A stretch of 64,000 nt of DNA, from positions 56,999-120,998 of the forward strand of contig NZ_MATO01000012.1 of the NCBI RefSeq assembly GCF_001700325.1, written 5' to 3'. The notes beneath the pieces were generated by a model. The model had not been told where the DNA came from. It saw nothing but the letters and a program-made list of their open reading frames with translations, and ran no database searches. A program made the translations under genes and the position numbers. This DNA comes from Caryophanon latum. Its GTDB lineage: Bacteria; Bacillota; Bacilli; Bacillales_A; Planococcaceae. Below, piece by piece: positions 17,823 to 26,852 of this stretch (its first letter is position 1; the number at the start of each line of letters is the position of its first letter).

Positions 17823-19046
17823 ATGACAACAATCGTTATGAAGTTTGGTGGTTCGACGTTAACGACACCGAGCGAATTAAAACAAGTTGTGGAACATATT
17901 CAGCAAATGAAACAGCAAGGGCATCGTTTAGTAATCGTGCCATCATCAATTAAATCAATGCGCAATGACGTCGTAAACATTGCGACGAGCATTACAAATA
18001 CACCAGCAAAGCGAGAGCTCGACGTCATTGATGCGTCTGCTACATCGATTTCGAGCGCACTCATGTCGATTGCGTTACAGCACGCAGGCATCGATGCGAT
18101 TCAATTAACAGGGTGGCAAGCGGGCATTCAAACGGATGCGACACACCGCGTAGCACGTATCGCGAACGTAGCACCACAAAAAGTTGAACGATATTTACAG
18201 GAAGGCAAAGTAGTCGTTGTTGCAGGGTATCAAGGAATTGATGAGCACGGGGATATTACGACGCTCGGTGATGGTGGAACGGAAACAGTAGCTGTGGCGC
18301 TCGCTGTCGCATTGGAAGCGGCACGTGTCGAATTGTATTCGCAAGTGGACGGTGTATATTCAGCGGATCCACTTATTGTGCCACATGCGAAAAAGCTAGA
18401 TGAGTTATCGTATGATGCGATGCTTGAGCTTGCCCAACTCGGTGCGCGCATTATTCATCCGCGTGCGGTCGAGCTTGCTAAATTATATAAAATGCCGATT
18501 ATTGTGCGCTCATTACAGGAGGGCTCAACAGGTACGCTACTGAAGGAGGAAAAAAACGTGGAACAAGCATTATTAGTACAAGGCATTGCCTATGAATCAG
18601 ACGTCATTCGTTTAACAGTTGGATATGAGGAGAGCTCATATACGTCACTGGCGACAATTTTTACCGTATTGGCGGAGCATCAAATTAATGTTGATTTAAT
18701 TGTGCAGTCTGTACTAAGTGGCATGGATCCGACCGTGTCATTCTCGATTGCGAAGGAGCAGTTTGCGGAATGCTTAGAAGTGCTTGAGCATAGTAAAGCA
18801 TCACTTGGTTTTACGTTTGCGGACTTCGAAGTCGGATTAGCGAAAATTTCAGTAGCGGGCTCTGGCATGATGTTAAACCCAGGAGTAGCGGCGCGTATTT
18901 TTGACCGTCTGCGCAAAGAAGAAATTGAAGTGAAGATGGTATCAACATCTGAAATTAAAGTGTCGGTGATCGTGCCACAAGACGATATGGTGCGTGCGGC
19001 GAATGCGCTACATGAGGAGTTTAATTTAACAACGTTACGAGCATAA
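17823..19046 (+). CDS. lysC: Aspartokinase LysC with altered active-site motifs
   Basis: Aspartokinase-family protein of 407 residues with a kinase domain (1-245) and two ACT domains. It lies in the B. subtilis lysC place (uvrC-lysC-yslB) under a lysine riboswitch. Several family motifs differ from B. subtilis LysC: KFGGTS reads KFGGST, the ATGEQVT motif reads ASATSIS (conserved Glu lost), GRGGSDTT reads GDGGTETV, and YTDVPG reads YSQVDG. The ACT part (DPTVSFSIAKE, MVSTSEIKVSVIV) is well conserved. Catalytic activity is therefore doubtful. An internal ribosome binding site and GTG at 18558 would give the separate beta subunit known from B. subtilis. Confidence 0.85.
   Translation: MTTIVMKFGGSTLTTPSELKQVVEHIQQMKQQGHRLVIVPSSIKSMRNDVVNIATSITNTPAKRELDVIDASATSISSALMSIALQHAGIDAIQLTGWQAGIQTDATHRVARIANVAPQKVERYLQEGKVVVVAGYQGIDEHGDITTLGDGGTETVAVALAVALEAARVELYSQVDGVYSADPLIVPHAKKLDELSYDAMLELAQLGARIIHPRAVELAKLYKMPIIVRSLQEGSTGTLLKEEKNVEQALLVQGIAYESDVIRLTVGYEESSYTSLATIFTVLAEHQINVDLIVQSVLSGMDPTVSFSIAKEQFAECLEVLEHSKASLGFTFADFEVGLAKISVAGSGMMLNPGVAARIFDRLRKEEIEVKMVSTSEIKVSVIVPQDDMVRAANALHEEFNLTTLRA
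18543..18560 (+). promoter_or_regulatory. Internal ribosome binding site and start for LysC beta subunit
   Basis: AAGGAGG (18543-18549) lies eight bases before an in-frame GTG (18558) inside lysC. Translation from it gives 162 residues starting (V/M)EQALLVQGIAYE, aligning with the internal start MEQNLIVRGIAFE that yields the beta subunit of B. subtilis aspartokinase II. Confidence 0.75.
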
Positions 19047-19088
19047 AAAAAGGAAGATGACGTGGACTAGGCGTCATCTTCCTTTTGT
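19046..19088. terminator. Bidirectional terminator between lysC and yslB
   Basis: AAAGGAAGATGACG pairs with CGTCATCTTCCTTT, flanked by A and T runs, between convergent genes. Confidence 0.88.
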
Positions 19089-19092
19089 TTGT

Positions 19093-19521
19093 TTATAGCT
19101 GTTTTTTCTCGACAGGTTCTTTAAAGTCTGTGCGCAATGTGAGCAGTACAACTTGATCTTTTTCGTCAACTTCACAGTAGCATTCCGTTAAGAAGCCGCA
19201 CAGTTGCTCGTACTGTTCAGCTAGGAAGCCCGCCTCTAATCGGAAGCAGCGTGTACCAATTTTCAGCAGCTCGGCATTGCCTGAAATTTTGTATAGGCGC
19301 TCGTCTTTCTTCTCGCGCTCAAGCGTTAATAAACCCCAGCCTGCTTTAATGAAAAAATCAGCGAGGGCAAACTCATCCTCTAATACGTACTTGCGTGCTA
19401 AGTCTTTGCCCGCCCAATATAAAATATCTTCTTCGTGTTTTCCAAGAATGGCGCGTAATACGTCTTCACGTAAAATGTCATAGCCGAAACTTGAAACGGT
19501 TTTCGTCTGTTCTGTTTGCAT
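19093..19521 (-). CDS. yslB: YslB family protein (DUF2507)
   Basis: A 142-residue soluble protein of the YslB/DUF2507 family, function unknown, related in fold to ligand-binding V4R-type domains. Typical features: FGYDILREDVLRAILGKHE, ILYWAGKDLARKY, FKAGWG-like FFIKAGWGLLTL, and FRLEAGFLAEQYEQL. Convergent with lysC and divergent from sdhC. In B. subtilis yslB has the same place between lysC and sdhC. Start ATG behind GGGAGAAG. Confidence 0.88.
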   Translation of the reverse strand: MQTEQTKTVSSFGYDILREDVLRAILGKHEEDILYWAGKDLARKYVLEDEFALADFFIKAGWGLLTLEREKKDERLYKISGNAELLKIGTRCFRLEAGFLAEQYEQLCGFLTECYCEVDEKDQVVLLTLRTDFKEPVEKKQL

Positions 19522-19667
19522 TGTTTGCTTCTTCTCCCGTCATTTTTTGTATTGAAAATTCTTATAAAAATCAGTTTAAAAAGAAAAAAACTCTCAATGT
19601 AGTAAAAATTGATCATGAAGTAGGTTTTAAGTGCTGTATTCACATTGTAGTAATTCTAAAAGCAACC

Positions 19668-19696
19668 TTGACGCACCTACACGTTGAGAGTACAAT
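19668..19696 (+). promoter_or_regulatory. Promoter of the sdhCAB operon
   Basis: TTGACG (19668-19673) and TACAAT (19691-19696) are separated by 17 bases, about 120 bases upstream of sdhC. Confidence 0.65.
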
Positions 19697-19741
19697 AAAC
19701 ATGTCATAATATTGTACCATGATGAAACGGGTAGTCAATAA

Positions 19742-19757
19742 TTGAGAACGTTTTCAA
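19742..19757. promoter_or_regulatory. Possible CcpA cre site upstream of sdhC
   Basis: TTGAGAACGTTTTCAA is a near palindrome matching the catabolite-responsive element consensus with one mismatch. It is about 40 bases downstream of the predicted transcription start, where bound CcpA would act as a roadblock. Not tested. Confidence 0.5.
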
Positions 19758-19817
19758 TTAGGAGAATCTATGAACAATTATAGCTAGCTGTTTTAAGTAC
19801 TAAGGGGGGTAACAGTC

Positions 19818-20432
19818 TTGTCGAAAAATCGTGAGTTTTTATGGCGCCGACTACATTCTTTACTTGGTGTAATTCCAGTAGGTCTGTTCTTGGTGTTCCA
19901 CTTATCTCTGAACTTTACTGCTACAGGTGGTTCAGAAGCTTACAACAATGCAACTGGCATGATGGAATTAATTCCGCACTGGTTGTTATTAGTAATGGAA
20001 TGGGTAATCATCTACATCCCATTAATGTTCCATGCGTTCTACGGAGTATATATTGCTTTCACTGCGACGCATAATACGAAGCGCTTCGGTACGTTCCGTA
20101 ACTGGATGTTCCGCATTCAACGTATGACAGGTATTTTCCTAGTTGTATTCGTTGCTTGGCACATCTGGCAAACACGTATCCAAAAAGCTTTAGGTGATGA
20201 AGTAAACTTTGATATGATGGCGGATATCGTAGCAAACCCAGCGATGTTAGCATTCTACATCGTAGGTATTTTATCTGCAACATTCCACTTATCAAACGGT
20301 TTATGGTCATTCTTAGTGAGCTGGGGTATTACTCAATCTCCAAAATCACAAAAAATCGTTACTTACATTTCAATGGCATTCTTCGTAGTAATTAGTGTTG
20401 TTGGTGTAATGGCAATTTTAGCGTTCGTTTAA
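19818..20432 (+). CDS. sdhC: Succinate dehydrogenase cytochrome b558 subunit
   Basis: The membrane anchor of complex II; it binds haem b and quinone. The 204 residues form five hydrophobic helices with histidines in suitable places (LHSLLG, VFHLSLNF, VAWHIW, TFHLSNG). Start is TTG at 19818 behind AAGGGGGG, as is common for this gene in Bacillus. First gene of sdhCAB, 45 bases before sdhA. Confidence 0.95.
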   Translation: MSKNREFLWRRLHSLLGVIPVGLFLVFHLSLNFTATGGSEAYNNATGMMELIPHWLLLVMEWVIIYIPLMFHAFYGVYIAFTATHNTKRFGTFRNWMFRIQRMTGIFLVVFVAWHIWQTRIQKALGDEVNFDMMADIVANPAMLAFYIVGILSATFHLSNGLWSFLVSWGITQSPKSQKIVTYISMAFFVVISVVGVMAILAFV

Positions 20433-20477
20433 TAACGTAACACAGTAATGCAATATCTTTGAGGAGTGAGAATTAAC

Positions 20478-22223
20478 ATGGCAAAAAGCAAAGTAATTGT
20501 TGTCGGTGGCGGCTTAGCCGGCTTAATGTCAACAGTTAAAGCAGCTGAATTGGGCACTGAAGTTGAATTATTCTCATTAGTTCCGGTAAAACGTTCACAC
20601 TCTGTATGTGCACAGGGCGGAATTAATGGAGCAGTAAATACAAAAGGTGAAGGGGATTCTCCTTGGATTCACTTTGACGATACAGTTTACGGTGGGGACT
20701 TCTTAGCAGACCAACCACCAATTAAAGCAATGTGTGATGCCGCACCTGGTATCATCCACTTATTCGACCGTATGGGTGTAATGTTCAACCGTACGCCAGA
20801 AGGTTTAATTGACTTCCGTCGTTTCGGCGGTACGTTAATGCACCGTACAGCATTCTCTGGTGCAACAACGGGTCAACAACTTTTATACGCACTAGACGAG
20901 CAAGTTCGTTCACACGAAGTAGCTGGTTTAGTTACAAAATATGAGCACTGGGAATTCCTAGGTATTATTAAAGACGATGAGGGCATTTGCCGTGGTATCG
21001 TAGCACAAGACATGCGTACAGAAGAGATTCGTTCATTCCGTGCGGATGCTGTCATTATGTGTACTGGTGGTCCTGGTATTATCTTTGGTAAAACAACAAA
21101 CTCAATCATTAACACTGGTTCAGCAGCATCTATCGTGTACCAACAAGGTGCATCTTATGCGAACGGTGAGTTCATTCAAATTCACCCTACAGCGATCCCT
21201 GGCGACGACAAAAACCGTCTAATGTCAGAATCTGCTCGTGGTGAAGGTGGACGTGTATGGACATACAAAGACGGTAAGCCTTGGTACTTCTTAGAAGAGC
21301 GCTACCCAGCTTACGGTAACTTAGTACCACGTGATATCGCAACTCGTGAAATCTTTGACGTATGTGTTAACGAAAAATTAGGTATTAACGGTGAAAACAT
21401 GGTATACCTAGACTTATCGCATAAAGACCCACACGAATTAGATATTAAACTTGGTGGTATCATTGAAATTTACGAGAAGTTCGTTGGAGACGACCCACGT
21501 AAATTACCAATGAAAATCTTCCCTGCGGTACACTACTCAATGGGTGGTTTATTCGTAGACTACGATCAAATGACAGAAATCCCTGGTTTATTCGCAGCTG
21601 GTGAATGTGATTACTCTCAACACGGTGCAAACCGTTTAGGTGCTAACTCATTATTATCTGCAATCTTCGGTGGATCTGTTGCAGGTCCAAACGCAGTAAA
21701 ATACATTAAAGGTCTTAAAAAGCACGCTGAAGATTTACCACAATCAATCTACGACGCGCGCGTTAAAGAAGAGACTGCTAAATGGGAAGCTATTCTTAAG
21801 ATGGACGGCACTGAGAATGCTTACTTATTACACAAGGAGCTTGGTGAGTGGATGACTGACAACATGACAGTAGTACGCTTCAACGACCGCCTTGAAAAAA
21901 CATACGAAAAATTAACTGAGTTACAGCAACGTTGGGAAAAAATCAACATTAATGATACTCAAAAATGGTCTAACCAAGGTGCTCACTTCACACGTCAATT
22001 AAAGAACATGTTATACCTTGCAAAAGTTATGACAAAAGGTGCTTTATTACGTAATGAATCTCGTGGTGCACACTACAAACCAGAATTCCCAGAGCGTGAC
22101 GATGAGCGATTCTTAAAGACTACAATGGCGAAATTCGATCCAGCTACTGGTGAACCAATCATTACTTATCGTGAAGTAGACGTTTCGTTAATTCCACCAC
22201 GTAAACGTGACTACTCATCATAA
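20478..22223 (+). CDS. sdhA: Succinate dehydrogenase flavoprotein subunit
   Basis: Catalytic FAD subunit, 581 residues. FAD-binding GGGLAGLMSTVKAAE at the N-terminus; the His that carries covalent FAD is in RSHSVCAQGG; substrate motifs HPTAIPG and the active-site SESARGEGG are intact; GECDYSQHGANRLGANSLL closes the FAD site. ATG 20478 preceded by GAGGAGTGAG. The downstream sdhB is 18 bases away. Confidence 0.97.
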   Translation: MAKSKVIVVGGGLAGLMSTVKAAELGTEVELFSLVPVKRSHSVCAQGGINGAVNTKGEGDSPWIHFDDTVYGGDFLADQPPIKAMCDAAPGIIHLFDRMGVMFNRTPEGLIDFRRFGGTLMHRTAFSGATTGQQLLYALDEQVRSHEVAGLVTKYEHWEFLGIIKDDEGICRGIVAQDMRTEEIRSFRADAVIMCTGGPGIIFGKTTNSIINTGSAASIVYQQGASYANGEFIQIHPTAIPGDDKNRLMSESARGEGGRVWTYKDGKPWYFLEERYPAYGNLVPRDIATREIFDVCVNEKLGINGENMVYLDLSHKDPHELDIKLGGIIEIYEKFVGDDPRKLPMKIFPAVHYSMGGLFVDYDQMTEIPGLFAAGECDYSQHGANRLGANSLLSAIFGGSVAGPNAVKYIKGLKKHAEDLPQSIYDARVKEETAKWEAILKMDGTENAYLLHKELGEWMTDNMTVVRFNDRLEKTYEKLTELQQRWEKININDTQKWSNQGAHFTRQLKNMLYLAKVMTKGALLRNESRGAHYKPEFPERDDERFLKTTMAKFDPATGEPIITYREVDVSLIPPRKRDYSS

Positions 22224-22241
22224 GAGGGGGGAAATTAAATC

Positions 22242-23021
22242 ATGGCAGCAGAAGCAAACACTGGCCGTATTATTGATGTAGAAGTATTACGTCAAGATAA
22301 AGAGAATGGCCCTACTCGTTGGGAAAAATTCAAAGTACCATACCGCCACGGGATGAACGTAATTTCTTTATTAATGGAAATTCAAAAAAATCCAGTAACA
22401 GCTGACGGTAAAAAGACTGCGCCGATTACTTGGGACATGAACTGTCTTGAGGAAGTATGTGGTGCATGTTCTATGATCATTAACGGTCGTCCACGTCAAT
22501 CTTGTTCGACTTTAATTGATAAATTAGAAACACCGATTCGTTTAGAGCCAATGTCAACTTTCCCAGTTATTCGTGACTTACAAGTTGACCGTAGCCGTAT
22601 GTTCGACGCACTTAAAAAAGTTAAAGCATGGGTTCCAATTGATGGTACTTACAACTTAGGCGAAGGTCCACGTATGCCTGAGCGTAAACGTCAATGGGCT
22701 TATGAATTAGCTAAATGTATGACTTGCGGCGTATGTATGGAAGCATGTCCAAACGTATCAGAAAAAGCTGACTTCATCGGTCCAGCTCCACTTTCACAAG
22801 TTCGTTTATTCAACACTCACCCAACAGGTGCGATGAACAAAGACGAGCGTTTAGCTGAAATTATGGGCGACGGTGGATTAGCAAACTGTGGTAACTCACA
22901 AAACTGTGTAGCTGCTTGTCCAAAAGGTATTCCTTTAACAACTTCTATCGCATCACTTAACCGTGCTGCAACAGTTCAAATGTTCAAGAACTTCTTCGGT
23001 TCTGACCACATGGTTGACTAA
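22242..23021 (+). CDS. sdhB: Succinate dehydrogenase iron-sulfur subunit
   Basis: A 259-residue electron-transfer subunit with three clusters: [2Fe-2S] ligands in CLEEVCGACSM with a later Cys (RQSC), then CMTCGVCMEACPN and CGNSQNCVAACPKG for the [4Fe-4S] and [3Fe-4S] clusters. ATG behind AGGGGGG. Last gene of sdhCAB, closed by a strong terminator. gerE, which follows sdhB in B. subtilis, is absent. Confidence 0.97.
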   Translation: MAAEANTGRIIDVEVLRQDKENGPTRWEKFKVPYRHGMNVISLLMEIQKNPVTADGKKTAPITWDMNCLEEVCGACSMIINGRPRQSCSTLIDKLETPIRLEPMSTFPVIRDLQVDRSRMFDALKKVKAWVPIDGTYNLGEGPRMPERKRQWAYELAKCMTCGVCMEACPNVSEKADFIGPAPLSQVRLFNTHPTGAMNKDERLAEIMGDGGLANCGNSQNCVAACPKGIPLTTSIASLNRAATVQMFKNFFGSDHMVD

Positions 23022-23032
23022 TACGAAATTGA

Positions 23033-23067
23033 AGCGACCTTGCACAACTTGTGCGAGGTCGTTTTTT
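23033..23067 (+). terminator. Terminator after sdhB
   Basis: AGCGACCTTGCACAA pairs with TTGTGCGAGGTCGTT, followed by T residues. Confidence 0.9.
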
Positions 23068-23083
23068 AAATGAGTGGACATAT

Positions 23084-23275
23084 TGTAGTTCATCATCGTA
23101 AGCTGAAGTTGATTGAAACAAGAGGCGGACTCCAGCGGGAAAAGCGTGAGCGCGACACGAAAGGCAATAAACACTACGTCCATGTGGCATCACCTTCATG
23201 ACGAACATCGTGTTAGCCTCCACGCCCGCGGAGAGTCAATTAACAAAACACTAAAATCATTCACTGTATATATAG
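23084..23275. repeat. Interspersed repeat, composite copy
   Basis: The left end (AGTTCATCATCGTAAGCTGA) is of the TTCAxxACCGTAAGCT class, while the right end (CATTCACTGTATATATAG at 23258-23275) is the CTATATA-type terminal repeat of the MITE class. Inner blocks AACAAGAGGCGGACTCC and TTCATGACGAACATCGTGTT are shared with other copies. It fills most of the 350-base sdhB-marR gap. Confidence 0.6.
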
Positions 23276-23373
23276 GATAAAATGCACGACATCGCACTAG
23301 CCACTTGATATTTTGTCGAAAAAGGGACAAAATAGATGGTATGGAATTGCTTATATAAGGGGAGTGTCAATAG

Positions 23374-23829
23374 ATGGCCGAACAACCGGTATTTACACAT
23401 GATGACGAAATGATTGCGCTACTTGAAAAAGAGCTGCGTTACATATCCGCGCTCATAAAACAAAAAGGGCGAGAAATTTTAAGCAACTATACAATTACTC
23501 CGCCGCAATTCATCGCACTCCAATGGCTACATGAGCTAGGCGATATGACGATTGGCGAGTTATCGACGAAAATGTATTTAGCATTTTCGACGACGACAGA
23601 TTTAGTTGATCGCATGGAAAAAAACGAGCTCGTTCAGCGTGTTCGTGATGAGCAGGACCGTCGCGTCGTTCGCATTCACTTATTAGAAGAGGGTGCGCGC
23701 GTTATTGAGGAAGTAATTAAAAAGCGACAAGATTACTTACGCGATGTATTTACACAATTTGAAGAAGAGGAAACGATTGTGTTTTCAAATCTCCTTCAAC
23801 GATTACATTTAGAAATGAAAAAGGATTGA
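23374..23829 (+). CDS. MarR-family transcriptional regulator
   Basis: A 151-residue winged-helix regulator: helical N-terminus, then MTIGELSTKMYLAFSTTTDLVDRMEKNELVQRVRDEQDRRVVRIHL, which is the recognition helix and wing of MarR proteins (about residues 60-105). Its place just before racE equals that of ysmB in B. subtilis. Start ATG behind AAGGGGAGTG. The target genes are unknown. Its end overlaps a possible TTG start of racE by four bases, so the two are probably cotranscribed. Confidence 0.88.
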   Translation: MAEQPVFTHDDEMIALLEKELRYISALIKQKGREILSNYTITPPQFIALQWLHELGDMTIGELSTKMYLAFSTTTDLVDRMEKNELVQRVRDEQDRRVVRIHLLEEGARVIEEVIKKRQDYLRDVFTQFEEEETIVFSNLLQRLHLEMKKD

Positions 23830-23840
23830 GGCGGTTAAAC

Positions 23841-24644
23841 GTGAATGCCCCGATTGGTGTTATTGACTCAGGTGTAGGCGGCCTAACAGTTGCAAAGCAA
23901 ATTATGAAGCTCCTACCAGAAGAAACGATCTACTATATTGGTGATACGGCGAGATGTCCATATGGGCCTCGCTCAAGAAAAGAAGTGCGCGAATTTACTT
24001 GGCAAATGGCTGAGGCGTTGCGTGACATGGGTGTGAAAATGCTTGTTATTGCGTGCAATACAGCAACTGCAGTCGCACTTCACTCGCTGCAAAAGCATAT
24101 GCCATTTCCGGTGCTCGGTGTTATTAATGCCGGTGCCCGTGCAGCAATAAAAAAGACGAAAACGCATGAAATTGTCGTGCTTGCAACAGAAGGAACTGTA
24201 AAAAGTGGTGCGTATGAGGAAGCGGTTTTATCGCTTAGCACATCATCACGCGTCATTCCGCTTGCTTGCCCAACGTTCGTGCCGCTTGTGGAATCAGGTG
24301 AATATCGCAGCGATTTTGCGACACAGCTCATTGCAGAAGGGCTAGAGCCGTTGCGAGACGAGCGTTTTGATACGGTCATTTTAGGCTGTACGCATTATCC
24401 GATTTTACAAAAGCAAATTGAAGCAGCGGTTGGACCGAACGTGACGGTGTTATCTTCAGCTGAAGAAACAGCGTATGACGTCGATCATTACTTAACGTAC
24501 AACCATGAGCTTGCGACAAACCAAGCACCGCAGCACAAATTTTTCGCAACAGGCTCCGTGCCGATTTTCCGCTCGATTGCAGAAGATTGGCTTGAATTAG
24601 GCGAGCTACATATCGAAAAAATTCAGCTGCCACATAAAAAATAA
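23841..24644 (+). CDS. racE: Glutamate racemase
   Basis: Converts L- to D-glutamate for peptidoglycan. Both catalytic cysteines are present (IACNTATA and LGCTHYPIL), as are GVIDSGVGGLTVAK and GDTARCPYGPR. I chose GTG 23841 (MNAPIGVID) with AGGCGG six bases upstream; a TTG at 23826 would add five residues. The 267-residue product matches RacE. In B. subtilis gerM follows; it is absent here and rph comes next. Confidence 0.95.
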   Translation: MNAPIGVIDSGVGGLTVAKQIMKLLPEETIYYIGDTARCPYGPRSRKEVREFTWQMAEALRDMGVKMLVIACNTATAVALHSLQKHMPFPVLGVINAGARAAIKKTKTHEIVVLATEGTVKSGAYEEAVLSLSTSSRVIPLACPTFVPLVESGEYRSDFATQLIAEGLEPLRDERFDTVILGCTHYPILQKQIEAAVGPNVTVLSSAEETAYDVDHYLTYNHELATNQAPQHKFFATGSVPIFRSIAEDWLELGELHIEKIQLPHKK

Positions 24645-24648
24645 GTGT

Positions 24649-24727
24649 GTTGATTCGCCATATGTGACGAGCCGAATCAACTAATGGGAAAAGGGTAAAA
24701 TAGCACGCAGCTGTTTTACCCTTTTTT
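24649..24727 (+). terminator. Hairpin and terminator between racE and rph
   Basis: GTTGATTCG (24649) pairs with CGAATCAAC (ending 24681), then AAAAGGGTAAAATAGC pairs with GCTGTTTTACCCTTTT and a T run (24688-24727). The second hairpin is a standard terminator; the first has no T run and could be structural. Confidence 0.8.
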
Positions 24728-24803
24728 CACGAGCACGTTATAGTAACCGTTGTACAAATATGATAAGATGATTAGCGCAAAATACTATTAGGGGGATACT
24801 CAT

Positions 24804-25547
24804 TTGACTAGACATGACGGACGAGCTGAAGCGCAATTACGCCCAGTTCAAATTGATACAGAATATTTATTACATCCAGAAGGTTCCGTGCTCATTACAG
24901 TAGGCAATACGAAAGTCATTTGCACAGCGACGATTGAAGAGAAAGTGCCTGGCTTCTTACGCGGGCAAGGGCAAGGCTGGATCACAGCAGAATATTCAAT
25001 GTTACCACGCGCCACACAAACACGTACGCGCCGTGAAGCAGCAGCGGGCAAAGTAACAGGGCGCACGATGGAAATTCAACGTTTAATCGGACGCGCATTA
25101 CGTGCAGTTGTTGATTTAGAAGCGTTAGGCGAGCGCACAATTTGGATTGACTGCGACGTTATTCAAGCAGACGGTGGCACGCGTACAGCATCGATTACAG
25201 GTGCATTCGTTGCGATGACACAAGCGATTGCGAAATTTGCAGACGCAAAAGCGTTACCGAAATTCCCTGTAACCGACTACTTAGCGGCAACGAGTGTCGG
25301 CATCGTCGAAGAAATTGGCGCTGTACTCGATTTAAACTACGTCGAAGATTCAGCAGCAGCAGTTGATATGAACATCGTCATGACAGGGGCAGGTCGTTTC
25401 GTCGAGCTACAAGGAACAGGCGAGGAAGCAACGTTCTCACGCGACGAGTTAAACGAATTACTTGCACTAGGTGAGCAAGGCATCGCGGAACTGATTGACA
25501 TTCAAAAGCAAGCACTTGGCGACATCGCTGAGCGCGTAGGCAAATAA
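24804..25547 (+). CDS. rph: Ribonuclease PH
   Basis: Phosphorolytic 3'-5' exoribonuclease that trims tRNA precursors. The 247 residues contain [30 protein letters not shown], the RNA-binding [20 protein letters not shown] region and [18 protein letters not shown] (catalytic Asp). Start is TTG at 24804 behind AGGGGG. Followed closely by rdgB and the ysnB-like gene in B. subtilis order. Confidence 0.95.
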   Translation: MTRHDGRAEAQLRPVQIDTEYLLHPEGSVLITVGNTKVICTATIEEKVPGFLRGQGQGWITAEYSMLPRATQTRTRREAAAGKVTGRTMEIQRLIGRALRAVVDLEALGERTIWIDCDVIQADGGTRTASITGAFVAMTQAIAKFADAKALPKFPVTDYLAATSVGIVEEIGAVLDLNYVEDSAAAVDMNIVMTGAGRFVELQGTGEEATFSRDELNELLALGEQGIAELIDIQKQALGDIAERVGK

Positions 25548-25559
25548 GGAGTGGTAATG

Positions 25560-26153
25560 ATGCAAGTAGTAATCGCAACAAAAAACAAAGGAAAAGCAAA
25601 AGACTTTGAAGCGCTATTTAATCCATTTGGCATCGACGTTGTGACGATGTTTGACGTTGCACCAGATATGGAAATTGAAGAGACAGGCACGACGTTTGAA
25701 GAAAATGCGATTTTAAAGGCACAGACGCTTGCTAATGAGTTAAACACACTTGTCATTGCGGACGATAGCGGTTTAATCGTCGATGCGTTAGGCGGCGAGC
25801 CAGGCGTTTATTCAGCGCGCTACGCAGGCGACCACGACGACGAGGCAAACATCGTTAAAGTGCTACAAAAGTTAGAAGGTGTACCGACAGAAGAGCGCAC
25901 AGCACGCTTCATGTGTGCACTTGCAATCGCAGGACCAAACGTTGAAACAAAAACGGTTTTCGGCACATGTGAAGGGGTAATAGTAGAAGAAAAGCGCGGC
26001 ACGAACGGTTTCGGCTACGACCCAATTTTCTTTGTGCCACAGCTTGATCGTGCGATGGCTGAGCTAACGCCGAGCGAAAAAGCGGCAATCTCACACCGAG
26101 GCAATGCAATTCGTAAATTATCGGAGCTATTGCCGACACTTTTACAAAAATAA
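25560..26153 (+). CDS. dITP/XTP pyrophosphatase (RdgB/HAM1)
   Basis: House-cleaning NTPase that removes non-canonical purine nucleotides. The 197 residues have the substrate loop [51 protein letters not shown] and FGYDPIF, all family hallmarks. ATG 25560 is eight bases after AAGGAG; ATG 25557 would add one residue. Gene spacing (12 bases from rph) indicates one operon. Confidence 0.94.
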   Translation: MQVVIATKNKGKAKDFEALFNPFGIDVVTMFDVAPDMEIEETGTTFEENAILKAQTLANELNTLVIADDSGLIVDALGGEPGVYSARYAGDHDDEANIVKVLQKLEGVPTEERTARFMCALAIAGPNVETKTVFGTCEGVIVEEKRGTNGFGYDPIFFVPQLDRAMAELTPSEKAAISHRGNAIRKLSELLPTLLQK

Positions 26154-26165
26154 GGGGTGAATCGT

Positions 26166-26678
26166 ATGCGTCTACTCGTAGTTAGTGATACACATGGCGA
26201 TGCGGCAATCATTGCACATGTAGCAAATGAGCAGGAAGCGGACGTACGCTTTCATTGCGGCGATAGCGAACTAGCATTTGATCATGAAGTGCTAGCAACG
26301 TTTGAGCGCGTGCGTGGCAACTGCGACCGCGACAAACGCTTTCCAGAAGAAGTCATTGTCGATTGTGGCGATAAGCGCGTCCTTATGGTGCACGGACATT
26401 TGCACAATGTGAAGCAGTCGCTCATGGCACTTAGTTACCGCGCACAGGAAGTCGGCGCACACATCGTCTTGTTCGGTCATTCGCATTTGTACGGCGCCGA
26501 GCTGATTGACAACATTTTGTTCGTCAACCCAGGTAGCTTAACGGCTCCACGCGGCGGCAATCCGAAAACGTATGCGACGATCGACATCGCATCGCCAACC
26601 GATTACAAAGTACACTTCATTAACGAACAGAGCGATATTATTTCAAGCCATCTTTTTTCAATGAAGCAGGACGTATAA
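26166..26678 (+). CDS. YfcE/MJ0936-type metallophosphoesterase
   Basis: A 170-residue calcineurin-like phosphodiesterase. Metal ligands are in VVSDTHGD, HCGDSE, RGNCD, VHGH and FGHSH. It matches B. subtilis YsnB by size and place after rdgB. Physiological substrate unknown; relatives hydrolyse artificial phosphodiesters. ATG 26166 behind AAGGGGTG. A strong terminator follows. Confidence 0.92.
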   Translation: MRLLVVSDTHGDAAIIAHVANEQEADVRFHCGDSELAFDHEVLATFERVRGNCDRDKRFPEEVIVDCGDKRVLMVHGHLHNVKQSLMALSYRAQEVGAHIVLFGHSHLYGAELIDNILFVNPGSLTAPRGGNPKTYATIDIASPTDYKVHFINEQSDIISSHLFSMKQDV

Positions 26679-26691
26679 CGCTTTAAACGCA

Positions 26692-26735
26692 AAAGGCAAC
26701 GAACGCATTCTGTTGAAAATGCGTTCGTTGCCTTT
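26692..26735 (+). terminator. Terminator after rph-rdgB-ysnB
   Basis: AAAGGCAACGAACGCATT pairs exactly with AATGCGTTCGTTGCCTTT, an 18-bp stem. Confidence 0.92.
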
Positions 26736-26792
26736 ATTATTGTGCAAAAAGAATTTCTATTGCATTTTCTATCAAAAAATTACGAAATGCTG

Positions 26793-26821
26793 TTGACTTC
26801 TCGCAATATGTGACATATAAT
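26793..26821 (+). promoter_or_regulatory. Promoter of the split tRNA-Arg gene
   Basis: TTGACT and TATAAT with a 17-base spacer, very close to consensus. It starts the transcript about 25 bases before the first exon. Confidence 0.85.
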
Positions 26822-26852
26822 TGGTCTTGTCTTTCATTAAAGAAAGCATCTT

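Noticed and set aside
19395..19709. Plus-strand frame of 104 codons upstream of sdhC
   Set aside because: It overlaps yslB in antisense and the sdh promoter; composition is not protein-like.
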